Shown piece after piece: positions 9,499 to 18,875 of a stretch of 64,000 bases of DNA. The stretch's first letter is position 1, and each line of letters starts with the position of its first letter. The translations under genes were made by a program, and so were the position numbers. This DNA is from Candidatus Geothermocultor quzhuomuensis. Its GTDB lineage: Bacteria > Actinomycetota > Aquicultoria > Geothermocultorales > Geothermocultoraceae. Location: contig JACVJC010000010.1 of assembly GCA_015711795.1 (NCBI GenBank), forward strand, positions 1-64,000, read 5' to 3'. The notes under the pieces are model-generated. The model was given only the letters and a program-made list of their open reading frames with translations. It had not been told where the DNA came from and ran no database searches.

Positions 9499-10700
9499 CC
9501 TTTATGATTACTAAAAAGGGTTTGGTTTTCCTTTTGCTCTTGTCTGCCCTTTTCCTGGTAGGGATAAATATTCAAGCTGGCTGGATTTTCGTTTTAGTCT
9601 CCTTTCTCTCTTCAACCTTTCTTTTTTCTTTCTTTTTGCCCCCTCTTTTTCTAAGAAAAGTTGAGCTTAAAAGAGAAACACCTTCAAAAGGATTTGAAGG
9701 AGAAAAAATCCCAATCACCTTAAAGGTTATCAATAAAGGGGGATTGAAGGTTCTCCTTGAGTATTCTGACCAATTTTTGGACCAACAAATCCATCTTCCC
9801 ATTCCATTCTTAAAAAAGAAAGGAAAAAAAAGCTGGGATTACTCAATCAAGGCATCGAGAAGGGGGTTCTATCAAGGAAGCTATGCAACACTTAAATGCT
9901 CAGCTCCTTTTGGTTTTTTTCTTTGGCAAAAGAGGTTTTATCTCCCTTCACCCCTTTTAATTTATCCTTCTTACTTTGAGATAAGAACGTTCCCCCTTTT
10001 AGAAACAGCTTCTTATCCCGCAGAAGTAATTCACGAGCGGAAAAAAGGTTCAGGGTCAGAATACTATGGAACGAGAGAATATGCCCCTGGTGATAGCCTG
10101 AGGTTTATCCACTGGAAGAACACAGCTAAAAAAGGAAAAATGATTGTTAAAGAATTCGAAAGAGGATTTGGCTCTTTAGTTAATATATTGATTGATTCTA
10201 ACTCCAATCACAATTTAGGTGAAGGAAAAGAATCAACTCTGGAATATAGCATAAAAATAGGTACCTCCTTAATTAATTATTCATTAAAAACGGGGCACCC
10301 TATTCAACTAATAGCCTCAAAAGGAAAAAAGATTGAGGTTTTGTCTTACCCAGATTGGTGGCAAGCTTTAGAATGGCTATCTCGGCTTGAGGCTGAAGGA
10401 GATTTAAGCTTTCCTGACTTAGTTAAATTAAGCTTACCTTATCTTCCCCCACGTTCCACTTTGATTTGCCTTATTCCAACTTTACCTGGCCTTAATCTAT
10501 CGACTTTCCTTTTAGCTCAGGAAAGCAAGGTTAGAATCATTAATATTTTTTTAAAAGCTGATACCTTTACTAAAGGGAGAAGAGTTTTAGAAAAGGAAGC
10601 TTTTGATAAATTGCTTCAAGATTTAAGTGAAGCAAGAATCCTTAGCTATGTTTGTCAAAAAAGTGATGACATATGTCAGTCATTAAACAAGCCCTTTTAA
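9495..10700 (+). CDS. DUF58-domain membrane protein
   Basis: Two amino-terminal membrane segments (about residues 8-25 and 29-48) are followed by a beta-rich region. Then comes the DUF58 hallmark GSEYYGTREYAPGDSLRFIHWKNTAKKG (cited here only as a landmark near residue 190). It ends in a von Willebrand A-like fold with a partly preserved metal-binding site (LIDSNSN). DUF58 proteins work with MoxR ATPases, and the gene overlaps moxR upstream and the transglutaminase gene downstream. The length of 401 residues is typical. Its specific role is not known. Confidence 0.88.
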   Translation: MTFMITKKGLVFLLLLSALFLVGINIQAGWIFVLVSFLSSTFLFSFFLPPLFLRKVELKRETPSKGFEGEKIPITLKVINKGGLKVLLEYSDQFLDQQIHLPIPFLKKKGKKSWDYSIKASRRGFYQGSYATLKCSAPFGFFLWQKRFYLPSPLLIYPSYFEIRTFPLLETASYPAEVIHERKKGSGSEYYGTREYAPGDSLRFIHWKNTAKKGKMIVKEFERGFGSLVNILIDSNSNHNLGEGKESTLEYSIKIGTSLINYSLKTGHPIQLIASKGKKIEVLSYPDWWQALEWLSRLEAEGDLSFPDLVKLSLPYLPPRSTLICLIPTLPGLNLSTFLLAQESKVRIINIFLKADTFTKGRRVLEKEAFDKLLQDLSEARILSYVCQKSDDICQSLNKPF

Positions 10701-12841
10701 TTTATAAACGTTTAAATGCCCCTCCCCCTCCTGAGAACTCTATCCTTTTAAGAGTTCTGGTTTCTGGCTCAGTTTTATCAGGTGTTCTAGGAATTGCTTT
10801 TGAGAGAGGATTTAGTATAAGTTTTTCCTTCTTAGCTCTCTTTGGAATTTTAGTTGGTAACCTAGTTAGCTGGCTAAGGAGAAGGAAAAACAATTGGCAA
10901 ATTAAACTAATTCTTTCCTTTCTTCTCTTTATTGCCTTTAGTAATTACTTAAGAGAGCTTTCAACATATTTTTACGACCCTCGTTATCCTTTAGCTCGAC
11001 TTTTCATTCTGATTCTCGTCCTTCACAGCTTTGATTTACCAGCTCGGAGAGATTTACTCTTTTCTTTAGCTAGCTCCTTAATATTAGTGGGAACATCAGG
11101 GGCTTTAAGTATTAGCTTGAAATTTATTCCCTTCTTCCTTTCTTTCATTATATTTTCCGCTTTTTACCTTCTTTTTGATCAGGTTTCTACTATTGGCCTG
11201 GAAGTAGATAACATTTTTTTAAAATACAAAAAGGTTTTCTTCCCCTTTGGACTTTTTTCTATTCTTTTGATAACCCTTCTTTCCCTTTTAATCTTCCCAT
11301 TTATTCCTCGCTCATCTGGCTGGAGAGTAAGAAACTTTCCATTTAAAGAAGCCGAGGAAAGGTTGATTCCCAATTTTGGAGGTGGGGTTGTTAATCCTGC
11401 CTATCCTTACTCTCTAGGGAAGGAGTTTAGTCCTTTTAACCCTCAAAGCTATTTTGGTTTTAACCCTTATCTAAACTTAAATTATCGAGGAAAACTTTCA
11501 GAAGAAGTAGCTTTAATTGTTAAAACTGATGAACCTTCTTACTATCGTGGGTTGGTTTTTGATCTCTATGATGGGAAAGGTTGGGAGTCAAGTGATAAAA
11601 CACCTAAAGAAATTTCTACTTCATTTCAACCTTTCTCCATTCCCTTAGAAGAAATCTCCTCTTACTATCGCACTTCACAAGTGATTCAAACTTTTTTCAT
11701 AATTAAAGAACAACCAAATGTAATTTTCGCTGCTTACCAACCTGAATCTCTTTACTTTTCTGCCCTCTCAATTTGGAAAGACAAGTTTTCTTCCTTAAGA
11801 AGCCCTTTTACCTTACCTGAAGATATGGTTTATACCGTTATTTCTCTTGCTCCTCGCTGGAGCGCAGGAGAACTTAAGAGGTTCAAAGGAGAAACCTTAG
11901 TTGACCAAAGATATCTTCAACTTCCCTCTAACTTCCCACAAAGAGTTAAAGATTTAGCTAAGAAGATTACCCTTCCTTATAGTAATTCTTTCGATAAAAT
12001 TTTGGCAATTGAAAACTACCTCAAGAAAAATTATCGATATAATTTGGAAATAGAGCCTTCTCCTCCTAAGAGTGATGTGGTTGACTATTTCCTTTTTGAA
12101 AAAAAAGAAGGGTATTGCGAACACTTTGCTAGTGCCTTAACCTTAATGTGTCGGGCAGTGGGAATTCCTGCTCGATTGGTTACTGGTTACACTGAAGGCT
12201 ACCTCAATCCATTTACTGGATATTACGAAATCAAAATTTCTGATGCTCATGCTTGGACCGAAATTTACTTCCCTGGTTTTGGCTGGTTAACCTTTGATCC
12301 AACCCCAGGCTTCGAAGCCCCACAAGCAATTTCATCAAAAAAGTCTTTCCTCGTAAGTTATTGGCAATATATTAAAAAACAAATTAAAAAGATTCCTATC
12401 TTTGCTTCATTGCAAAGAAAGTTGATTTTCTCTCTTGCTACGCTAAAAAGGCTGGCCTCAAATCTTTCATTTTCTCCATCCCGAGGCTACTGGATATCCT
12501 TTTTAACTTTCTTCATTTTTTTAAGTGGTTATTTTTGGGTAAAAAGGGAGAAAGCAAAAAGGAAAAAAGCCATTGCGCCATCTGATAAAATTGGATTGTA
12601 CTTTAAGAACATTTGCGAAGAGCTTGATGCTTTAGGTTTTAAGAGAAAAGATTGGGAAACTCCTTCTGAGTTTGCGAAAATAGTTAACAAGGAAAAAAAG
12701 CTTAACGAATTCTTTGATTTTGTAAAATTTTTTGAAAGAGACAGGTTTAGCCCTAATCGACTTGAAGCAAAAGAAATAAAAGAAGCCGAAATTTGTTATC
12801 AAGCCATTAAGGAAAAGCTAAAATTCTTAAAGGCTAAATGA
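10673..12841 (+). CDS. TgpA-like membrane transglutaminase/protease-fold protein
   Basis: The 722-residue protein has about six hydrophobic segments in its first 215 residues and a large, presumably extracytoplasmic part. This contains a transglutaminase-like core with a Cys-His-Asp triad: C482 (GYCEHFA), H526 (SDAHAWTE) and D542 (FDPTPG). One more membrane segment (about 610-630) and a DUF4129-type tail follow. This is the TgpA architecture (DUF3488/transglutaminase/DUF4129). The gene overlaps DUF58 by 28 bp. MoxR-DUF58-TgpA operons are common and are suspected to act in envelope protein processing, but the substrate is unknown. Confidence 0.88.
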   Translation: MSVIKQALLIYKRLNAPPPPENSILLRVLVSGSVLSGVLGIAFERGFSISFSFLALFGILVGNLVSWLRRRKNNWQIKLILSFLLFIAFSNYLRELSTYFYDPRYPLARLFILILVLHSFDLPARRDLLFSLASSLILVGTSGALSISLKFIPFFLSFIIFSAFYLLFDQVSTIGLEVDNIFLKYKKVFFPFGLFSILLITLLSLLIFPFIPRSSGWRVRNFPFKEAEERLIPNFGGGVVNPAYPYSLGKEFSPFNPQSYFGFNPYLNLNYRGKLSEEVALIVKTDEPSYYRGLVFDLYDGKGWESSDKTPKEISTSFQPFSIPLEEISSYYRTSQVIQTFFIIKEQPNVIFAAYQPESLYFSALSIWKDKFSSLRSPFTLPEDMVYTVISLAPRWSAGELKRFKGETLVDQRYLQLPSNFPQRVKDLAKKITLPYSNSFDKILAIENYLKKNYRYNLEIEPSPPKSDVVDYFLFEKKEGYCEHFASALTLMCRAVGIPARLVTGYTEGYLNPFTGYYEIKISDAHAWTEIYFPGFGWLTFDPTPGFEAPQAISSKKSFLVSYWQYIKKQIKKIPIFASLQRKLIFSLATLKRLASNLSFSPSRGYWISFLTFFIFLSGYFWVKREKAKRKKAIAPSDKIGLYFKNICEELDALGFKRKDWETPSEFAKIVNKEKKLNEFFDFVKFFERDRFSPNRLEAKEIKEAEICYQAIKEKLKFLKAK

Positions 12842-12871
12842 GGTAATTTTTCTCTTAAAAATGGATGAACA

Positions 12872-13816
12872 ATGAGTAAGGAAAAGTTTACCATTGGTAT
12901 TGATTTAGGAGGAACTAAAATTATTTCTCTTTTAGGTAATTCGCAAGGGGTAAAATGTTTTCTTCGCACTCAGACTCCAAAAGAAGAAAGTCAAATTGTC
13001 CAAAAAATTCTGGAATTAGTTAAGAACTTAATGAAAAGAGGAAAAATTGAAAGAAAAGATTTGTTAGGAGTTGCCATCGGAGTAGCCGGATTAGTTGACT
13101 CTTCAAAAGGGATAATCGTTTTTACCCCCAATCTCCCCTTTGAAAATTTTCCTTTGCTCAAGGTTTTAAAGAGGTATCTTAAACTCCCCTTTGTTTTAGA
13201 AAATGATGCAAATTGTTTTGTCCTTGGAGAGCAAAGATTCGGAAGTGGAAAAGGAGGAATAAACTTAATTGGGATAACTTTAGGGACTGGCATTGGGGGA
13301 GGAATCATCATCAACAATCAGTTATATCGAGGACAAAACTTTGGAGGAGAAATTGGCCATATGATTATCAAAGAAGACGGACCAATTTGCAATTGCGGGA
13401 ATAAAGGTTGCTTAGAAGCCCTGGCATCGGGAAAAGCAATTGAAAGGATAGCTAAAGAAAGAGTAAATCAAGGGAGAAAATCCTTAATCTTAAAGCTTGC
13501 CTCAGATAAGGAAAAAATTACTTGCGAAACTGTTTCAGAAGCAGCTAAAAGAGGTGACTCTTTGGGAGTAGAGATATTTCAGGAAGCTGGAAAATTTTTG
13601 GGAATTGGTATTGCTAACTTAATTAATATTTTCCATCCAGAGAAAGTTATTTTAGGGGGCGGGATGATTCAAGTTAGAGAACTATTTTTTTCAACCCTCC
13701 TTGAAATGGTAAAGAAAAATGTTATTCCAGCAATTTTAAAGAAAGTAGAAATTGTCCCAGCAAATTTAGGAGAGAAAGGAGTAGCCTTAGGAGCAATGTC
13801 TCTTTTTTGGAGGTGA
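12872..13816 (+). CDS. ROK-family sugar kinase, probable glucokinase
   Basis: Contains the ATP-binding phosphate-1 motif GIDLGGTKI, ENDANCFVLGE with its catalytic aspartate, GTGIGGGIIINN, the ROK zinc site (GEIGHM...CNCGNKGCLEALASG) and GGGMIQ. The length of 314 residues fits glucokinase-type ROK enzymes, which phosphorylate glucose to glucose 6-phosphate using ATP (or polyphosphate). No DNA-binding domain is present, so it is an enzyme rather than a ROK repressor. The next gene begins 3 bp downstream. Sugar specificity is inferred, not shown. Confidence 0.88.
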   Translation: MSKEKFTIGIDLGGTKIISLLGNSQGVKCFLRTQTPKEESQIVQKILELVKNLMKRGKIERKDLLGVAIGVAGLVDSSKGIIVFTPNLPFENFPLLKVLKRYLKLPFVLENDANCFVLGEQRFGSGKGGINLIGITLGTGIGGGIIINNQLYRGQNFGGEIGHMIIKEDGPICNCGNKGCLEALASGKAIERIAKERVNQGRKSLILKLASDKEKITCETVSEAAKRGDSLGVEIFQEAGKFLGIGIANLINIFHPEKVILGGGMIQVRELFFSTLLEMVKKNVIPAILKKVEIVPANLGEKGVALGAMSLFWR

Positions 13817-13819
13817 GTT

Positions 13820-14929
13820 ATGTCAAAAGTATTCTTTGCTAATGCTTTAACTCCTAAGAAAAGTCTCCTTGAAAAACTGGAGCAGCTTTTTGAAAAGGCT
13901 AGACTCTACAGTGTCTTTAAACCTGATGAACTGGTTGCCATTAAAACTCACTTTGGGGAAAAAGGGAACACAGCTTTCTTGCCACCCATATTTGTTCGCC
14001 GAGTCGTTGATAAGGTCAAAGAGAAAGGAGGTAAACCCTTTTTAACTGACGCCAATACATTATATCGAGGAGCTAGGTCAAATGGAGTCGATCACATCAT
14101 CACTGCCATAGAAAACGGCTTTGATTATTCAGTTGTTAAAGCTCCCATAATTATTGCTGATGGGTTAAATGGCAAAGATTACATCAAAATAAAGATTGAA
14201 GGAAAGCATTTTAAAGAAGTTAACATCAGTAGTGCTGCAGTTCATGCTGATTCCTTAGTTGTTCTCACCCATTTTAAAGGACATTCAATGACTGGTTTTG
14301 GCGGAAGTTTAAAGAATTTAGGAATGGGGTTTGGCTCAAGAAGTGGTAAACAAATGATGCATTCGGATATTCTTCCCGTAGTTGAAGAAGCTCTTTGTAA
14401 TGGTTGTGGTAAATGTGCCAAGTGGTGTCCAGCTTCAGCTATCTTTTTAAAAGACAAAATTAAAGGTAAATTAGCTATCATTGATTTAGAGAAGTGCTAT
14501 GGGTGCGGCGAGTGCCAGGTTACTTGCCCTTCTTCAGCTATCTCAATTAGCTGGGAATCTGAACCTGATGTTGTTCAGGAAAAGATGGTCGAATACGCCT
14601 GGGGAGTTTTAAAAGAAAAAAATGGAAAAGTAGCTTTTTTGAATTTTTTAATCAACATCTCTCCTGACTGTGACTGCTGGAGTTACAGTGAATCTTATAT
14701 CGTTCCTGATATAGGGATTTTGGCTTCCTTCGATCCAGTGGCAATTGACCAGGCTTCCCTTGATTTAGTTAATCAAGAAAGCTGGGTTCCAAAAACTACC
14801 TACAAGGATTCTGGAACCAGCGATAAATTTAAGGCTCTTTACCCTACTGTTGACCATCTTACCCAATTAAAATATGCTGAAAGAATTGGGCTTGGTTCTC
14901 GAAGATATGATTTAGTTAGGATAGTCTAA
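13820..14929 (+). CDS. DUF362 protein with two [4Fe-4S] ferredoxin clusters
   Basis: The protein has a DUF362 domain (TDANTLYRGARSNG, THFKGHSMTGFGGSLKNLGMG) with a central bacterial ferredoxin insert. The insert carries two four-cysteine sets, CNGCGKCAKWCP and CYGCGECQVTCP, at about residues 193-240. Members of this family are widespread in anaerobes and are thought to be electron carriers or redox enzymes of unknown substrate. The length of 369 residues is normal. It is immediately followed by another small ferredoxin gene, suggesting an electron-transfer unit. Confidence 0.88.
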   Translation: MSKVFFANALTPKKSLLEKLEQLFEKARLYSVFKPDELVAIKTHFGEKGNTAFLPPIFVRRVVDKVKEKGGKPFLTDANTLYRGARSNGVDHIITAIENGFDYSVVKAPIIIADGLNGKDYIKIKIEGKHFKEVNISSAAVHADSLVVLTHFKGHSMTGFGGSLKNLGMGFGSRSGKQMMHSDILPVVEEALCNGCGKCAKWCPASAIFLKDKIKGKLAIIDLEKCYGCGECQVTCPSSAISISWESEPDVVQEKMVEYAWGVLKEKNGKVAFLNFLINISPDCDCWSYSESYIVPDIGILASFDPVAIDQASLDLVNQESWVPKTTYKDSGTSDKFKALYPTVDHLTQLKYAERIGLGSRRYDLVRIV

Positions 14930-14941
14930 AAGAGGGGTAAA

Positions 14942-15115
14942 ATGGCTTTTAAAATTAATCAAAATGAGTGCATTGGTTGTCGACTTTGTCTTGATGAGTG
15001 CCCTCACTCAGCTATTATTGAGAAAGATGATGTTTATGTAATTGATACTGAGAACTGTGACCAGTGTGGAATTTGCTTTGAAGTTTGTCCAGTTGATGCG
15101 GTGCTCGAAGAGTAA
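14942..15115 (+). CDS. Small 2[4Fe-4S] ferredoxin
   Basis: The 57-residue open frame starts with ATG after GAGGGG. It has two classic clusters, CIGCRLCLDECP and CDQCGICFEVCP, spaced as in clostridial ferredoxins. Such proteins carry low-potential electrons in the cytoplasm. The gene lies 12 bp after the DUF362 gene and is surely co-transcribed, so the two may be redox partners. It is short, but the eight cysteines make the call firm. Confidence 0.93.
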   Translation: MAFKINQNECIGCRLCLDECPHSAIIEKDDVYVIDTENCDQCGICFEVCPVDAVLEE

Positions 15116-15202
15116 AAAGCAGCCCAGTAGCTAAGGAAAAGCCTAGCTAGAAGCGAAGAGCAGAGGTTGATTTTAATTGAAAGTGACAAAAAGTGAGTTC
15201 AG

Positions 15203-16078
15203 ATGGATTATTGGGTTGTTTTAAAAGAAGCAGCTCAAATAGTTTGGCGTTGGAAAATTCTTTGGGCTTTCGCTCTTTTTCCTTCCTTTTTTGCCCAATT
15301 AGCAAGTATTTTCTATCAACTAATTGAACCTTCTCTTTCCTTTTACCCCTTTCTATCCCAATTTAAAACTGTCCCTCTCAGCTTCTCCAAAGAACCCCTT
15401 TTTTTAATAGCAGGAGGGCTAATTTTAATTTTCATTCCTATAACTTCTTTCTTCTGTACCTCTTCCATCATTGGTTTAATTGGTGATGTGAAGAAAAAAA
15501 AATTTGCCAAATTTGCTTCAGGGCTAAACTACGGATTTAACTTTTTTTTCTCGCTCTTAACAATCTCTCTCTTACTTTGGTCACCCTTCATAGCTTTCCT
15601 CCTTTTTCTCGCGGGCTTACTTTTTTTACCTTCTTTATTTGCCTTCGCCTTTAGAAAATTTACTTTAAGCAATATTTTAATGATTTTAGGTGTAGCTATT
15701 TTCTTTTTAGTTTCTCTTTTGGCCTTCGTTTTCTTCAATATTCTCTTTACCTTCGCTTCCCGACTTGTCATCTTAGAAAGAGAAAAAATTTTAGCCTCTA
15801 TCAAAAAAGCTTACTTGCTAATAAGGAAAAACCTCTGGAAAACTGGGTTCTTCTGGCTACTAATAACTGGAATAAGCTTACTTTTCTTTCTTTTCCTTTA
15901 TCTTTTTTCTTCTTCCCTCCTTTTTCTTTTTAAATGGAGAATTGTTTACTTAATTTTTACCGTCTTAATTCTCTTCACCATCATTCTTTTACATGGAGTC
16001 TTTAAGTCTTTTGAATTAACATCCTGGACTCTCTTTTTCTCTAAATTAAAGGAGAAGGGAGGCATTTTCTCTCGGTGA
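15203..16078 (+). CDS. Unrecognised six-helix membrane protein
   Basis: The 291-residue protein is hydrophobic, with about six membrane segments (near residues 20-38, 66-92, 113-140, 150-180, 215-242 and 250-272). Its amino-terminus (AAQIVWRWKILWAFALFPSF) resembles that of poorly characterised bacterial integral membrane proteins found near TgpA/glycerophosphodiesterase membrane domains. I cannot assign a function. Its stop codon overlaps the GTG start of rsmI (GTGA), so the two are translationally coupled. Confidence 0.75.
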   Translation: MDYWVVLKEAAQIVWRWKILWAFALFPSFFAQLASIFYQLIEPSLSFYPFLSQFKTVPLSFSKEPLFLIAGGLILIFIPITSFFCTSSIIGLIGDVKKKKFAKFASGLNYGFNFFFSLLTISLLLWSPFIAFLLFLAGLLFLPSLFAFAFRKFTLSNILMILGVAIFFLVSLLAFVFFNILFTFASRLVILEREKILASIKKAYLLIRKNLWKTGFFWLLITGISLLFFLFLYLFSSSLLFLFKWRIVYLIFTVLILFTIILLHGVFKSFELTSWTLFFSKLKEKGGIFSR

Positions 16079-16917
16079 AAGGGAAGCTCGTTATCTGTGC
16101 TACTCCCATAGGAAACTTAGAAGATATTACTTTAAGAGCTTTAAGGATTCTTGGTGAAGTTGATTTAATTGCTGCTGAAGACACGAGGGAAACAAGGAAA
16201 CTCCTCACCCACTATAAGCTAAAAACTCAACTAACAAGCTATCATTCATATAATGAGAAAAAAAAGAAGAAAAAGATAATCGAAGAAATCAAAAAAGGGA
16301 AAAAGGTTGCTTTAGTAGCTGACCGAGGAATGCCAGGCCTTTCAGACCCTGGTTATTCTCTCATTAAGTCTTGCATTGAAGAAGGAATTGAATTAGAAGT
16401 CCTGCCAGGCCCGTCAGCTGCTATTTCTGCTCTAGCTGTCTCAGGTCTTCCTTCAACTAGCTTTATTTTTCTTGGTTTTTTACCCCGAAAGAAAGGTGAA
16501 AGAAAAAAAATTTTATCAAAACTTAAAGACGAAGAAAGAACCTTGATATTTTATGAAGCTCCTCATAGAATTAAACAACTAATTGATGAGATTCTTGAAG
16601 TCCTGGGCAACAGAGAAGCCGTTTTAGTCCGTGAATTAACCAAAGTTTATGAAGAAATTTTAAGGGGAAGCGTTAAAGAGATAAAAGAAAAAATACAAGC
16701 TAAAAAGCCTAAAGGAGAATTAACCTTTTTAGTGAAAGGAGAAGGAAAGAAAGCAAGTGAAAAAATTTCAAGCGAGGAGATTTATCATTTGGTTCAGGAT
16801 TTAATAGCTCAAGGTTTTTCTAAAAAGGAAGCAATAAAAAAAGTAGCTCAAGAAAAAAAAGTTTCTAAAAAATTTGTTTATGATATTGCAAGAGGGGTGA
16901 GGTTAAATCATCGATAA
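16075..16917 (+). CDS. rsmI: 16S rRNA (cytidine-1402-2'-O)-methyltransferase
   Basis: RsmI uses S-adenosylmethionine to methylate the ribose of C1402 in the decoding centre. Diagnostic segments are CATPIGNLEDITLRAL at the start, AAEDTRETRKLL, VADRGMPGLSDPG and LPGPSAAISALAVSGLP. The length of 280 residues is normal. The GTG start is fixed by its overlap with the upstream stop. The 3' end overlaps the convergent AbrB gene by 15 bp. Confidence 0.95.
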   Translation: MKGKLVICATPIGNLEDITLRALRILGEVDLIAAEDTRETRKLLTHYKLKTQLTSYHSYNEKKKKKKIIEEIKKGKKVALVADRGMPGLSDPGYSLIKSCIEEGIELEVLPGPSAAISALAVSGLPSTSFIFLGFLPRKKGERKKILSKLKDEERTLIFYEAPHRIKQLIDEILEVLGNREAVLVRELTKVYEEILRGSVKEIKEKIQAKKPKGELTFLVKGEGKKASEKISSEEIYHLVQDLIAQGFSKKEAIKKVAQEKKVSKKFVYDIARGVRLNHR

Positions 16918-17145
16918 CTTTTTGCGACACCTTTCACATATCTTCTTTCCTTGGAATGTTCTAACTTTTTTTCCACTACCACAGAAGAGGCAAGAATCAG
17001 CATATTTGGAGAGGATAATTTGGTCTTTGTTAACAATGATTTCCATCGAGTTACCACTAGAAATTGAAAGAGTTTTTCGGATTTCTGATGGAATTACAAT
17101 TCTTCCAACGCGATCAATTTTCCGAACAATCCCACTTGCCGTCAT
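16903..17145 (-). CDS. AbrB/SpoVT-type transcription regulator with a CxxC...CxxC tail
   Basis: The amino-terminal swapped-hairpin AbrB domain (TASGIVRKIDRVGRIVIPSE, then IRKTL) closely follows the AbrB/SpoVT consensus and should bind DNA as a dimer or tetramer. The carboxy-terminal half carries CLFC and CERC, a likely zinc ribbon. The ATG at 17145 follows a GGGGGCGAGAG ribosome site and gives 80 residues. A GTG at 17166 would add seven. It is convergent with rsmI and divergent from metG. Target genes are unknown. Confidence 0.88.
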   Translation of the reverse strand: MTASGIVRKIDRVGRIVIPSEIRKTLSISSGNSMEIIVNKDQIILSKYADSCLFCGSGKKVRTFQGKKICERCRKKLSMI

Positions 17146-17247
17146 TATCTCTCGCCCCCTTTCCACTATTGACTATTGTAATATTTTAATATATTTCCAA
17201 TTTGATGTTAAGATTTTCAGGATTTTTATAAACTAAAGGAGTGGTAA

Positions 17248-18789
17248 ATGAAAAAAACTTTTTTTGTTACTACAGCTATTGATTATATCAATGCACCACC
17301 TCACATTGGTCATGCTTTAGAAAAGGTTCAAGCAGATGTAATGGCTCGATATCATCGGCTTTTAGGTGAAGATGTTTTTTTTCTTACTGGCTCAGATGAA
17401 CACGGAACTAAAGTTGAACAAGCAGCTAAGAGAGCCTCATTAAGACCTCAAGAATTTTGTGACCAAATGGTTAAGAAATTTCACCTCCTTAAGGAAAAAC
17501 TTAATCTATCATTTGACTACTACATTAGGACAACCAATCCTCAACATACAAGAGCAGCTCAAAATCTCTGGAAAGCTTGCCAAAAAGATATTTACAATGC
17601 TAAATACTCAGGATATTACTGTGTTGGTTGCGAAGCTTATTTAACTCATTCAGATTTAATTGATGGAAAGTGCCCTAATCATGGGATTACTCCTGAAATA
17701 ATTAAAGAGGAGAATTATTTCTTTCGTTTATCTAACTATCAAAAACCGCTTCTCAAACATTTTGAAGAAAACCCTAACTTTGTTCTTCCTTCAACCCGAT
17801 ACAATGAGATTTACACCCTTATTAAGAGCGGGCTAGAAGATATAAGCATTTCGCGCTCGACTGCCAAATTAAGATGGGGTATTCCTGTTCCAGGGGATCC
17901 AAAACAAGTTATGTATGTTTGGTTTGATGCCTTAACCAACTACATTTCAGCTATCGGTTATTCTTATGATGTTAAAAAATTTAGGAAATGGTGGCCAGCT
18001 AATGTTCATGTCATTGGGAAAGATATTACCCGCTTCCATGCTATTCTTTGGCCAGCCATGCTGATGTCAGCTGGGCTTCCTCTCCCTAAAACCATCTTTG
18101 TTCATGGCTTTATTACTGTTGGAGGACAAAAGATGAGCAAGACTTTGGGAAATGTCATTGACCCTATTAAATTAGTTGAAAAATATGGAGTGGATTCAGT
18201 TCGCTACTATTTAATGCGAGAAATTCCTCCCACTGAAGATGGAGACTTCACTTACGAGAGATTTGAGGAACGCTACAACGCTGACCTCGCTAATGACTTA
18301 GGTAATCTCCTCCATCGAAGCATTCCTATTTACGAAAAGTATTGTGAGGGCCGAATACCATATCCCAATGAAGATTTATCAATTGATCAAGCCCTTAAGA
18401 AACTAATTGGTTCTGTTGAGAAAAATTACTTAGAGTTAATGACATCTTATGATTTTAAAGGAGCATTAGAAGAAATCTGGAAAATTGTGAGGCAAGCCAA
18501 TAAGTACATTGATGAAACAGCACCTTGGTCTTTGGCTAAGAAAAATAGCCGCCGACTAGGAACCGTATTATACAACTTAGCTGAGACTATTAGAATAATT
18601 GCCTTTTTAATTTGGCCATTTTTGCCTTCAGCAGCTGAAACAATGTTAGACCAGTTAGGAGTAACCGATAGTCTTAAAGAAAAATCTTTGAAAGAAACAA
18701 TTCCTTTTGGTCAAATTAAGCCTGGCTCTAAGCTAAGTAAAGGAAAGCCAATCTTTCCCAGGATCCAAAATAAAGCTGTTAGAGACTAG
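17248..18789 (+). CDS. metG: Methionyl-tRNA synthetase
   Basis: Class I synthetase with the HIGH motif as PPHIGHALEK, the KMSKS motif as QKMSKTLGN and a zinc-knuckle insert (CVGCEAY...GKCPNH). The length of 513 residues means it lacks the carboxy-terminal tRNA-binding/dimerisation domain that some bacterial MetGs carry. The ATG follows AAAGGAGTGG. It charges tRNA-Met in the cytoplasm. Confidence 0.97.
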   Translation: MKKTFFVTTAIDYINAPPHIGHALEKVQADVMARYHRLLGEDVFFLTGSDEHGTKVEQAAKRASLRPQEFCDQMVKKFHLLKEKLNLSFDYYIRTTNPQHTRAAQNLWKACQKDIYNAKYSGYYCVGCEAYLTHSDLIDGKCPNHGITPEIIKEENYFFRLSNYQKPLLKHFEENPNFVLPSTRYNEIYTLIKSGLEDISISRSTAKLRWGIPVPGDPKQVMYVWFDALTNYISAIGYSYDVKKFRKWWPANVHVIGKDITRFHAILWPAMLMSAGLPLPKTIFVHGFITVGGQKMSKTLGNVIDPIKLVEKYGVDSVRYYLMREIPPTEDGDFTYERFEERYNADLANDLGNLLHRSIPIYEKYCEGRIPYPNEDLSIDQALKKLIGSVEKNYLELMTSYDFKGALEEIWKIVRQANKYIDETAPWSLAKKNSRRLGTVLYNLAETIRIIAFLIWPFLPSAAETMLDQLGVTDSLKEKSLKETIPFGQIKPGSKLSKGKPIFPRIQNKAVRD

Positions 18790-18875
18790 ATTTAAGTCAA
18801 AAGAAAAACAGCTCTTTAGTTGTGACTTCTCATCCATGTTGATAAAATAACTTTTAATTATATAAGGGGAGAAAG

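Noticed and set aside
18790-18875. Lysine riboswitch upstream of lysC
   Set aside because: The gap is only 86 bp, too short for the lysine riboswitch, and lacks its helices.
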